Origin: Amycolatopsis acidicola
GTDB lineage: Bacteria > Actinomycetota > Actinomycetes > Mycobacteriales > Pseudonocardiaceae
Direction of reading: 5' to 3'
Length of the DNA stretch: 64,000 nt
Assembly (NCBI RefSeq): GCF_007713735.2
Contig: NZ_VMNW02000038.1
Span: 1 to 64,000, forward strand
The position numbers and the translations under genes were made by a program. Below the pieces are notes generated by a model that saw nothing but the letters and a program-made list of their open reading frames with translations, did no database searches and was not told where the DNA came from. Shown here one piece after another: positions 52,632-60,249 of the stretch. Position 1 is the first letter of the stretch, and each line of letters begins with the position of its first letter.

Positions 52632-53182
52632 CGGGCCGGAACCTCCAGTGTGTCGGTCGATGCCGTTGGTACGGCGAGGAGTTCGGTGGCGCGGTCACCG
52701 CCGAACCAGATGTGGAAGTCACGCCAGGCGGCGACGGGATCGTCGGAGCTGTGAATGAGGTTGTCGATCAGGCGACGTTCGCGGCGCGCGACGGCGAGGC
52801 TGTCGGTACCGAAGTCGGCGCGGATCGTTCCGGGTCGGGCGGTGCTGGGGTCGAAGTGGCCAAGCAGGGAACGGACCCGGCCGGTGGTGTCGCCCCGTCG
52901 ACCGCGGCCAAGCGCGACCACGACCTCGTGGCCGACGTAGCGCCCCCGCAGGCACGCGGCGACATCGACATCAAGGCGATGACGGTGCACGAACAGGCCC
53001 CAGTAGTGGGTGAAGATCTGCCAGTCCGCCACGGTGACCCGTTCAATCGCGACGAGGTCGACCGCGGCGGCGACGCGAGCCAGCACCGTGTCGGTCAGGC
53101 CGCGCTCCAGGCAGTCGGGTTTGAGCAAGACGACGGTCCAGCGAGTCCAGTCGACCAGTGTGGATGCGGGCGCGCCGGTCAT
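52628..53182 (-). CDS. Nucleoside-diphosphate-kinase-like protein
   Basis: The 184 aa protein has NDP-kinase features: VVLLKPDCLERGL, HYWGLF, RPGTIRADFGTD and the phosphorylated histidine in NLIHSSDDP. It is about 45 residues longer than housekeeping Ndk, with an insertion before the RPGTIR motif. It sits between a cytidylate-hydroxymethylase-like gene and a radical SAM gene with 4-bp overlaps, so it may be specialised for modified nucleotides. Confidence 0.83.
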   Translation of the reverse strand: MTGAPASTLVDWTRWTVVLLKPDCLERGLTDTVLARVAAAVDLVAIERVTVADWQIFTHYWGLFVHRHRLDVDVAACLRGRYVGHEVVVALGRGRRGDTTGRVRSLLGHFDPSTARPGTIRADFGTDSLAVARRERRLIDNLIHSSDDPVAAWRDFHIWFGGDRATELLAVPTASTDTLEVPAR

Positions 53183-54300
53183 GCCACATCCCGTCCGGCC
53201 GCGCGGGGCCTGGTGATGCGGGTGGGCCACTTGCGGTGCATCAGCCACCGGTGGGCGGGGTCGAGGAACTCCAGCAGCTCCTCATCAACACGGTGTTCGG
53301 GCTGATGCACGAGCTGGCGGTGGACCTCCAGCAGCGCGACGAGCCGTTGCCAGTACACAGGTAGTCCGGTGGCGTGCAAGGAATCGACAGTGTGCGTGAC
53401 GCGGTTGGCGCGCAGTTGCGCCTCCTGCGCACAGACTTCCTCGACCGTGTCGCGCGTCGTACCCGCCGGCATCGTCGGAACGTCCCACCGCGGCGGCGCC
53501 TGTTCGGCCTCGGCGACGATGGCGCGCGCCTTGGGAAGATGATGATCCGCGATGTGCATCGACCCGACGTGGTGTGTGTACGTCCCCAGCTGGAGCCCAA
53601 GCATTCGGGCCCCCAGTTCCTGGATGACGGTGAAGGAGAAGACATCGGACACAAGGCCCTGAAAAGCGTCGTTCGCGCGCATGTAACACACGCCGTGCAG
53701 CTGTTCGTCGCGCCGGAACAACTGGAAAGCGATCGTGCATGACACGTCCGGGTGCTCCGCGTCGCCAACCTCATGGGCACCGAAAATCGGGATGACAGCG
53801 CGTTTGGTGTCTGGGTCCGCACGGACGAGATCCAGCGTCGCGTCGAACGACGAACGGCCACCGCGCCCGGCGCGGAACATCCTGGTGCCGTACGCGGCGC
53901 CGGCGATGGTGACACCGTCAACGGAGTACGAACTCATCCGGGGCGCGTAATAGCGCATCATCGCCAGGTCGTCGCGCCCACCGAGGAACCACAGCACCTC
54001 GGCCAGGTTGAACACGATGTTGGCCCTGCGGGCGGCGAACATCGGAAGCCGCGCGGCGGGATTGTCGAGTTGAAAGGACACGTTCAGCCGTTCCGGGCCG
54101 GCGTTGCCGCGCGTGCTGATGTGTCCCGGCGCCTCAAGGAGGTCGGCAAGCACCGCACCATAGGCGTCGTGGAAACCGGAAAATGCTTTGGGCGCCAACG
54201 AGTTGCGTGTCGTCGGATGTTCTGGGCATCGCGGCTCCTGTCGCGTCCGGGTGTCAGCGCTCGGGTTGAGATCGGTCGAGCTCGTCGAAGGCACAGTCAC
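53179..54300 (-). CDS. Thymidylate-synthase-fold enzyme, predicted cytidylate hydroxymethylase
   Basis: The protein is 373 aa from GTG 54300, whose codon overlaps the stop of the preceding gene as GTGA. The first 40 residues are outside the fold. The ThyA core follows: FSGFHDAYGAVLADLL, FNLAEVLWFLGGRDDL, catalytic cysteine in DVSCTIAFQLF (about residue 185), MRANDAFQGL, and HHVGSMHIADHH. Where ThyA has Asn (PFNIAS) this protein has Asp (VSDVFS, about residue 217). That change is known from T4 dCMP hydroxymethylase and MilA, and favours cytosine nucleotides. It probably makes 5-hydroxymethyl-CMP or -dCMP from methylene-tetrahydrofolate. Confidence 0.8.
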   Translation of the reverse strand: MTVPSTSSTDLNPSADTRTRQEPRCPEHPTTRNSLAPKAFSGFHDAYGAVLADLLEAPGHISTRGNAGPERLNVSFQLDNPAARLPMFAARRANIVFNLAEVLWFLGGRDDLAMMRYYAPRMSSYSVDGVTIAGAAYGTRMFRAGRGGRSSFDATLDLVRADPDTKRAVIPIFGAHEVGDAEHPDVSCTIAFQLFRRDEQLHGVCYMRANDAFQGLVSDVFSFTVIQELGARMLGLQLGTYTHHVGSMHIADHHLPKARAIVAEAEQAPPRWDVPTMPAGTTRDTVEEVCAQEAQLRANRVTHTVDSLHATGLPVYWQRLVALLEVHRQLVHQPEHRVDEELLEFLDPAHRWLMHRKWPTRITRPRAAGRDVA

Positions 54301-54620
54301 GCCCCCACGGGCGTGGGGGCGAGTGGGCGGACGGCTCCGTCGGTGTCGACATACAGCAGACGGCGGGCAGTGTCGCGGACGGCGGCCTCGCTGGGACCGT
54401 CGATCGTGAGCGCGGCGCTCTCGTGGCGCACGCATCGGATGCGGCACGGCCCGAGCCGGTAGCTCGGCGCCGCGCCGCGGCGGTGCTCGTGCTGAGCGCC
54501 GGCGAACCCAAGGCTGCGGCGCGCGTCCCGCGGATCGACCCGCGCCAGCGTCCAGCGCCACCTCGCCGCCAGCTCGGTCGCGCCGCTGTTCGGCGGTGTG
54601 CTGGTGGGCGGTGCGCTCAT
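54297..54620 (-). CDS. Small protein of unknown function
   Basis: The protein is 107 aa from ATG 54620. The N-terminal 20 residues are Pro/Thr/Ser-rich, then ELAARWRWTLARVDPRDARR and a C-terminal RRLLYVDTDGAVRPLAPTP. It overlaps its neighbours on both sides by 4 bp, which supports it being real. No family is recognised. Confidence 0.6.
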   Translation of the reverse strand: MSAPPTSTPPNSGATELAARWRWTLARVDPRDARRSLGFAGAQHEHRRGAAPSYRLGPCRIRCVRHESAALTIDGPSEAAVRDTARRLLYVDTDGAVRPLAPTPVGA

Positions 54621-54964
54621 GGGCGGTCTCCTTCCTGACGATCCGCCGATGTCGCGGATACGGCTGCCTGATCGCGCTGGCGGGTGTACGGGCGGCGGCG
54701 GGGTGGTCTCGGGCTCGGAATGCTGATCGGCGGGATCCGCAGCGTGGGATCGGTGTCGCGCCGCGCCCGCGCGTCGGGGTCCGCGTGCGGCCAAATCGGT
54801 TCCCGGGGTGCGATGTTGCGTTCGCGGTCGAGGATCTCCTGCACCGGGATCCGGTGCTCCCTCGCCGCGCGTGTCCGCCGGCGGCGGTGCCACCCGACCA
54901 CGGCGAGCGCAATGGCCAGGGCCGCGCCGTAGAGGGCGAGCCAGGTCGCCACCGTGGTGGACAT
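54617..54964 (-). CDS. Small membrane-anchored protein
   Basis: The 115 aa protein has one N-terminal transmembrane helix (ATWLALYGAALAIALAVVGW) and a basic Pro/Arg-rich cytoplasmic tail. It overlaps the next gene by ATGA. It may tether operon products to the membrane; this is inferred only from layout. Confidence 0.65.
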   Translation of the reverse strand: MSTTVATWLALYGAALAIALAVVGWHRRRRTRAAREHRIPVQEILDRERNIAPREPIWPHADPDARARRDTDPTLRIPPISIPSPRPPRRRPYTRQRDQAAVSATSADRQEGDRP

Positions 54965-54979
54965 TGCGCACCCGCCCGG

Positions 54980-55687
54980 TTACCGGCCGGGTGGCCCGCC
55001 GCGCGCGGCGGCGACGTGGCTACGCCGACTTCGGCCCAGCAACCCGGTCACGCTCAGCTCGGTCAGCAGTTCGACGGCGGCGGGCAGGTCGTCGACCACC
55101 CGCACCCGAGGGTCCTCGCGGTACCGGTCGGGCACGACGACGCCGCGGGTGTTGGTGAGCACGGCCAGCCGGCACCCGGCGTTGAGCGCGCCCACGATGT
55201 CTTCCGGGACCCGGTCACCGATGTGGATCAGGTCACCGACCCGTACCCCCAGCAACGGGGCGGCCCGGCGCCAGCACCGCTTCTGGGGCTTGCGGGCCCG
55301 CAACCGGTAGCTGGGGAAGATTCCGGAGAGATAGTCGCCGCACTGCTCGCGCACCTCCGCCATGCGTGCCTCGCCCCCGAGCGTCGACAGGTTCGGCAGT
55401 GCCCCGACCGGCCCGAGTTCGGCCAGCGCCTTGAGGGCCGCCGCCGTTTCGGGGTAGGCCTGAAAGCCCCCGGACCACTGCTTCGGCCAGTCAGCCGGGT
55501 TGATGACCAGCCTCTCGCAGACCGTCGCCTTCAACACCGAACTCAGCGTCGGGACAACCGAGAGCAGCTCCCGGTCGATCTCGGCGGCGTTGGCGGGCGC
55601 CTGCGCGAGGTCGGTCAGCACGTCCGCGACGCGGGGGCCGGTGTAGTCCCCGAGCACCCCACCGACATCGACGGTGAACGCGATCAT
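54980..55687 (-). CDS. HAD-superfamily hydrolase
   Basis: The protein is 235 aa from ATG 55687. HAD motif I is TVDVGGVLGDYT with the nucleophilic Asp, motif II ALPNLSTLGG, motif III includes the Lys in ARKPQKRCW and motif IV HIGDRVPEDIVGALNAG. The cap region is small and helical. It overlaps the EEP gene by ATGA. A nucleotide phosphatase role is plausible in this operon. Confidence 0.85.
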   Translation of the reverse strand: MIAFTVDVGGVLGDYTGPRVADVLTDLAQAPANAAEIDRELLSVVPTLSSVLKATVCERLVINPADWPKQWSGGFQAYPETAAALKALAELGPVGALPNLSTLGGEARMAEVREQCGDYLSGIFPSYRLRARKPQKRCWRRAAPLLGVRVGDLIHIGDRVPEDIVGALNAGCRLAVLTNTRGVVVPDRYREDPRVRVVDDLPAAVELLTELSVTGLLGRSRRSHVAAARGGPPGR

Positions 55688-56634
55688 GACGTGTAGTGGC
55701 CCTTCTCGAGGTCGACCGCGAACCGGACAGCGGCGTGATCCATCACGGACGCGGGGTGGCGGAACGGTTCGACACGGAAGCTGCCGGGGAGCAGGCAGTC
55801 CCGGCCCGCCAGGTTGGAGATGACGAGATCGATCCGCGGGGCGGACCCGTCCGCGCGCGGGTGCACCGTCGGGGTGAGCGCGTCGTGCTCGCCATATCGG
55901 TACGCCGCGATCTCCGCCAGATCGAACAGATTCCGGTGGTTGACCCGCGTCTGCGTGTGCTCGTCCCACCAACCGAGCAGGTAGTCCAGGGGCGCGGTGT
56001 CATCGACGATGTCGCGCGGGTGTTTCCCCGGTTTCCACCGTCCTTTGTGGTGCCGTTTCGCCGGAGACAGGCGGCTGTAGTCGGTGCGCGGGCGCGGTGT
56101 CCCGTCCGGACGGGTCGTCTTGCCGCCGTCGGCGGGAGTGTTGGTGTCCCCGGCCAGGAACACCGGGTACGGCAGTTCACCGGTGAAGGTGACCTCTTCG
56201 GCGGCGAACATCCGAGGGCTGGACAGGTGATGCCAGTGCAGCGGCAGCAGCCCGAACTTGTGGCCGGTCTTGGCGTGGCAAGCCTCGAGCCAGTTGCGTT
56301 TGTCCTGCGCGGGCAAGGGAAACCCGTACCCGTAGAAGGAATCGATCCGCACGAACCTGGGGTCGTAGATCACCACCGGCCCGAACTCGCCCCGCGCGAG
56401 ACTGCCAAGCTCAGCTACCAAGGGCCGCCCCGTCGCCGCGGCCAGCGCGTTCGCCAGCTGATGTTTCCCCGTCGCGCCCTGGAAGGCGTAGTGGTTGCCC
56501 TCGCAGATCACCACCAGATCGCACGAGCCGGGATCAGCGGCCACCACATCCACGCACGGACCCATGTCGTACCCACCGCCCGGCAGGCGGCCACCCTCGC
56601 GGAAGTTCAGCAGTGTCACGCGGATCGTGCTCAC
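55684..56634 (-). CDS. Endonuclease/exonuclease/phosphatase (EEP) family-like protein
   Basis: The protein is 316 aa from GTG 56634. EEP hallmarks are the start TIRVTLLNFREGGRLP, a glutamate in VVICEGNHY, the motif FLAGDTNTP (Asp-x-Asn), PRIDLVISNLAG and the terminal histidine in VMDHAAVRF. The order fits a Mg-dependent DNase-I-fold phosphoesterase. It overlaps the genes on both sides by 4 bp. Confidence 0.78.
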   Translation of the reverse strand: MSTIRVTLLNFREGGRLPGGGYDMGPCVDVVAADPGSCDLVVICEGNHYAFQGATGKHQLANALAAATGRPLVAELGSLARGEFGPVVIYDPRFVRIDSFYGYGFPLPAQDKRNWLEACHAKTGHKFGLLPLHWHHLSSPRMFAAEEVTFTGELPYPVFLAGDTNTPADGGKTTRPDGTPRPRTDYSRLSPAKRHHKGRWKPGKHPRDIVDDTAPLDYLLGWWDEHTQTRVNHRNLFDLAEIAAYRYGEHDALTPTVHPRADGSAPRIDLVISNLAGRDCLLPGSFRVEPFRHPASVMDHAAVRFAVDLEKGHYTS

Positions 56635-56855
56635 CCGCCACACCCCTCCCCCGACGTCGCGCCGGTCCCAGCCAAACCGGCCAGGGCCCGCAGGAACAGT
56701 TCCCGGCCCTGCTCGGGCGGGTTGTTCGTCAGCTCCTCCGCCGCCCGCAGATCGGCGGCGGTGCGCTCGTCGACCCCGGCCGGCACCGACAACGTGATCC
56801 GGCGTCCCGCCGGTGTCGAGCGCGGCGGCGGATGATCGGGCACGGACAGATTCAT
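56631..56855 (-). CDS. Small protein of unknown function
   Basis: The protein is 74 aa from ATG 56855, preceded by GAAAGGAAAG. It has a conserved-looking ITLSVPAGVDERTAADL helix and ends in a Cys-Gly tail (GEGCGG). It overlaps the EEP gene by GTGA. No domain is recognised. Confidence 0.6.
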   Translation of the reverse strand: MNLSVPDHPPPRSTPAGRRITLSVPAGVDERTAADLRAAEELTNNPPEQGRELFLRALAGLAGTGATSGEGCGG

Positions 56856-56922
56856 CGACTTTCCTTTCACTGACGTCATTCGGTGCGCTGTCGGCAGGCG
56901 CGGCGTGCTGATCTTCTGCGGG

Positions 56923-57243
56923 TCAGGTGCGGGCCGGGACCCGCTGAGCGCCCGGCTCCTGCAGGGTTTCCAAAGCGGAGAGGCCCCGTTCAGCCCGGCA
57001 CGAAGCGCAGATCGCCGCGCCCTTCGTGGTGTCCAGGTCCTCGTGCTCGGGCGCGACCAGGTGGACGCCGCGGCACCGCGAGATCATGACCGGCACGTCG
57101 CTGCCACCCCAGCCCCGCCGAGTGCCGGGCATGGTGACCACCTGATCTCCTACGAACCGCGCGTAGTGCCGTGGCGCGGCCGGTCCCGCGCCGGCGGCCG
57201 GGCAGGGCGTGTCCGGGCGTACCTGATCAAACCGCAGCGGCAT
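56923..57243 (-). CDS. Small cysteine-containing protein, first gene of the nucleotide operon
   Basis: The 106 aa protein has a good GAAAGGAA ribosome-binding site. The middle has PVMISRCRGVHLVAPEHEDL and a CASC pair, possibly a weak zinc site. It precedes the 74 aa gene by 67 bp, so it probably starts the minus-strand operon. Function is not recognised. Confidence 0.55.
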   Translation of the reverse strand: MPLRFDQVRPDTPCPAAGAGPAAPRHYARFVGDQVVTMPGTRRGWGGSDVPVMISRCRGVHLVAPEHEDLDTTKGAAICASCRAERGLSALETLQEPGAQRVPART

Positions 57244-57288
57244 CGCCGGATTCCTTTCTCACCAACAGAAAACTGGGACCGGATAGGG

Positions 57289-57331
57289 TCTGGCGGATGC
57301 TCGGGGTCGGGGTGCCCGAGCATCCGCCAGA
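57289..57331. terminator. 17-bp stem hairpin downstream of protease gene
   Basis: TCTGGCGGATGCTCGGG (57289-57305) pairs perfectly with CCCGAGCATCCGCCAGA (57315-57331) around a 9-base loop. It lies just past the protease stop and before the next minus-strand gene, so it is likely a terminator without a U-tract that separates the two units. Confidence 0.8.
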
Positions 57332-57333
57332 GA

Positions 57334-58269
57334 TCAGGCGGCGGGCGCGGCGGCCGTGTCCAGGGCGCGGCCCGCGGTGCTCGCGCCCTCCGGCAGGCCG
57401 AACACGGTCCGGATCATCCAGTCGCGATACGCGGACAAGTCCGTGTAAACCCCGGGCTTTCCCGGTTCGCCACAGGTCGTGTCCGGGCCCCGGCTCGCCG
57501 AGCCGATCGCTATTCGCCACTCCCCGGCGAACTGCTGCAACGCGGCGGTGCCGGAGTCTCCGTTGCACGACCCGCCATCCCCGCCCGCCAAACAGAGTTC
57601 CCCCGCGCCGATCCCCGACGCCGCGCACGCGGACGCCGGCTGCACCGGCACGTTGATCTGCGACAGGCGACGTGGAGCGGGCTGGCCCGCCACCGTCGAC
57701 GGGTCCGTGACCGTGTATCCCCAGCCGACCTCGCGGGCTTCCCGGCTCTCGCGGGCCGGGGCCACCAGAGCCGGAGCGAGGGTGAACACGGGCTGGTCCA
57801 GCCGCATCATCGCGATGTCATTGATGTAGCCGTCCTCGTCCGGGACACCCCAGTTCCACGACGGATGGACCACGATCTCCGTCACGTGCCGCACCTCGCC
57901 GCCGGCGAGACGGTCCGCGGAACCCAGCCGAATGTGATAGATCGACGGGTCGGACCGGTCGATGCCCTCAGCGGACGCCGAGGCGGAATACGAATTGCGG
58001 AAGGCTGCCGTCGCCGCGCCAGAGGTGGTGGTGGCGGGCATGTTGGTGACGCAGTGCGCGTTGGTCTCAACCCACCATGGGTTGATCAGGGTCAACCCGC
58101 AGGAATGCCAGTTCGGATCCCCACCGTCGGTCAATTGCAACGAACCGACAAAAGAATACGCCTTCGCAGGCGTCCCGTTCACAATCGCCGCAGCCTCCGT
58201 CGAAGACGACACCATCGTCGCGGCCATCGCGGGAATCACGGCCACACCCCACAGCAGACGACGTTTCAC
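57334..58269 (-). CDS. Secreted trypsin-like serine protease (S1 family)
   Basis: The 311 aa protein has a signal peptide (KRRLLWGVAVIPAMAATM) followed by a zymogen-like AAAIVNGTPA. The triad is visible: His in WVETNAHCVTN, Asp in INDIAMMRLD, Ser in CNGDSGTAAL. Cysteine pairs match chymotrypsin-type folds. It is exported and active outside the cell. It is monocistronic with its own hairpin terminator. Confidence 0.93.
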   Translation of the reverse strand: MKRRLLWGVAVIPAMAATMVSSSTEAAAIVNGTPAKAYSFVGSLQLTDGGDPNWHSCGLTLINPWWVETNAHCVTNMPATTTSGAATAAFRNSYSASASAEGIDRSDPSIYHIRLGSADRLAGGEVRHVTEIVVHPSWNWGVPDEDGYINDIAMMRLDQPVFTLAPALVAPARESREAREVGWGYTVTDPSTVAGQPAPRRLSQINVPVQPASACAASGIGAGELCLAGGDGGSCNGDSGTAALQQFAGEWRIAIGSASRGPDTTCGEPGKPGVYTDLSAYRDWMIRTVFGLPEGASTAGRALDTAAAPAA

Positions 58270-58465
58270 GTCGACACAAATCCTTCCTATCTAGTTAGCT
58301 GTTCCAACAAACAGAAGACACGGATCACCGGCCACACCGACGACCCGTTTCGCTCTCATAAGAGCGACACCAGCGAGCATTCGACCTTGCCCACCGAAGT
58401 CGCAGCCATGCCACAATGCGATAAAACATGTTTCCCGCCTAACGTGGAAATACGAGCAGAACGGG

Positions 58466-59428
58466 CTACCGTTTCCACCCGACCGCACCCAGGACACACG
58501 ACGACGATGCGCGGCCTTGGAACAAGCGGGTCGCGGGGATTTCGTCCAGGTCGACATCCAGCAGGAAATGGGTGGCGAGCTGGTTGCGCGCGAGGCGTTC
58601 GCGTGCCCGCTGCCGCCAGTCAAGCTCGGGGTGCCAGTCCGGAATCCAGGCGAGACCGGGATCATCCAAGGTGAACTGACCGAAGAACTTCTGAATCTCG
58701 CGCGCGGAGCGAAAGTACGCCGGCGTCGAGGACTCCTGGTAGAGATCGACGAACCCCCGGATCTCGGGCTCAACCTCAGCAGGAATGCCGTCGTCCGTGA
58801 CATGCGAGACCGCCATAGCCGAACCCTTCGGCAGAAGTTCCCGATAGCGGGCCATGACGTCCCCGATCGTGGACAACACCCGGGCGTCTTCAGCGATACC
58901 GGCGTCAGCAGTCACGACGTCTGGGAGGAAATGAAGAACAGCGCCGCAGACTAGCCCCACCGGTTCCGCTGGATCCAGCACATCCGACCCACACGCCTTT
59001 TCCCACACAACGTCAGGCTCCAGCAGATCATGCTGCACAAACGCATGCCGTTCGCGATCACCATGCTGCTCCAACAAGACGCGTGAGTGCGCTACCGCCA
59101 CAGCCTCGTTATCGACATACGCAACCCGCGAGGTCGGGTCGACAACGTCGGCGATCTCGTGAACATTCCCCACCGTCGGGATACCGGACCCCAGATCAAG
59201 AAACTGGCGAACCCCACTGTCCATCAGATAGAGCACGGCACGCTGAACAAACTCGCGGTTGAGTCGGGCAACCTGACGCACCGTAGGAAACACTGCAACG
59301 GCCTTCTCGCCGAAGAGCCGATCTATTGCCCAGTGGTTGACCCCGCCCAGAAGATAATCGTAGACGCGGGCCGCATTGGGGTGGTCGAGATCGACTTCCG
59401 GTGGCCATGATGGTTTTTCATCGTTCAT
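58466..59428 (-). CDS. SAM-dependent methyltransferase, DUF574 type
   Basis: The protein is 320 aa from ATG 59428. Typical features are VDLDHPNAARVYDYLLGG at the N-terminus, FLDLGSGIPTVGNVHEIA as motif I and VAYVDNEAVAVAHSR. This family is almost restricted to actinomycetes and often present in many copies. Its substrates are unknown. It stands alone. Confidence 0.92.
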   Translation of the reverse strand: MNDEKPSWPPEVDLDHPNAARVYDYLLGGVNHWAIDRLFGEKAVAVFPTVRQVARLNREFVQRAVLYLMDSGVRQFLDLGSGIPTVGNVHEIADVVDPTSRVAYVDNEAVAVAHSRVLLEQHGDRERHAFVQHDLLEPDVVWEKACGSDVLDPAEPVGLVCGAVLHFLPDVVTADAGIAEDARVLSTIGDVMARYRELLPKGSAMAVSHVTDDGIPAEVEPEIRGFVDLYQESSTPAYFRSAREIQKFFGQFTLDDPGLAWIPDWHPELDWRQRARERLARNQLATHFLLDVDLDEIPATRLFQGRASSSCVLGAVGWKR

Positions 59429-59760
59429 GAGTCTGCGTCTCTCATGCAGCAAATGCGCCGCAAAACGGTTGCCAAGGAATTTGCTGAAAAGGAGGTCGGG
59501 GTTACAACAAGCGGGGGCCGAACTTCGGCAACCAACTGATGGGGCAGGTGTCAATAGCACATGACCAAACGTTCTTCACCGTCAGATGCTCCGTCGCGGT
59601 CAGCAGGCTCATAGTGATCACCGTGGTCGTCGTCGGGATGGTCGACCGGCCGCGCCAAGTTCAAGGGGGCATCTCACCGCGGCCGGTGTATCCATGAGAT
59701 CGTGGCCAGGCGCGAAGGGGCAGATGACAATCGATGACATTCCCGGAGGAGTGAACGAGC
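59429..59760. other. Intergenic region between DUF574 gene and SLOG-type gene
   Basis: No ORF with coding bias is found in these 332 bp. CCCGGAGGAGTGAACG just before 59761 supplies a strong ribosome-binding site for the next gene. Promoters for both directions are presumably here, but no clear -35/-10 pair is seen. Confidence 0.5.
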
Positions 59761-60222
59761 TTGGCTGTCAAAGTGACAATCACCGGCACTCGCTCGATCC
59801 CCGCAGAGTCCGAAGCGCGGCTTCCCCGTTTGTTCGACGGATATCTCGGGCCGTTCGCCGATCCGGACGCGCACTTCTACCTCGGCGGCGCAGTCGGCAT
59901 CGACACAGCCGCATTGGCTTGGCTGGCCGAGCACAGCAAAGCGTCGCTGACCGTCGTGGTGCCCTGCACCGTGGCGGACCAGCCGGACACTGCCGCTACA
60001 TCGATCCGTCATTGGCAGGAAGCAGGACGGCTCGTCGAGGTCGTGGAGTTGCGCGCTGATCGATTGGGCACCGCCACCTATCACGCCCGCAACCGGTGGA
60101 TGGTCGATCACAGCGACTTCGTGATCGGTTTTCCGCGCGGCACCGAGCCGACCAGCGGCACCTGGTACACCGTGAATTACGCAGCCGATCAGAACAAACC
60201 TCGACTGGTCGTACCCATCTGA
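59761..60222 (+). CDS. SLOG-superfamily (DprA/LOG-like Rossmann) protein
   Basis: The protein is 153 aa from TTG 59761 (GGAGGAG upstream). Rossmann-type glycine motifs occur in VTITGTRSIP and YLGGAVGIDTAAL. Later segments YHARNRWMVDHSDFVIGF and GTEPTSGTWYTV resemble the nucleotide-binding face of DprA/LOG proteins. Members bind or hydrolyse nucleotides, and several act in defence signalling. It is 27 bp before the XRE/TPR regulator. Confidence 0.75.
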   Translation: MAVKVTITGTRSIPAESEARLPRLFDGYLGPFADPDAHFYLGGAVGIDTAALAWLAEHSKASLTVVVPCTVADQPDTAATSIRHWQEAGRLVEVVELRADRLGTATYHARNRWMVDHSDFVIGFPRGTEPTSGTWYTVNYAADQNKPRLVVPI

Positions 60223-60249
60223 CCTCGCTCGGATGGTGTACTGGACGTT

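Noticed and set aside
54301..54912. N-terminal extension of the ThyA-like gene to 54912
   Set aside because: The extension lies in the wrong frame across two genes that overlap neighbours by ATGA. GTG 54300 coincides with the upstream stop codon as a coupled start.
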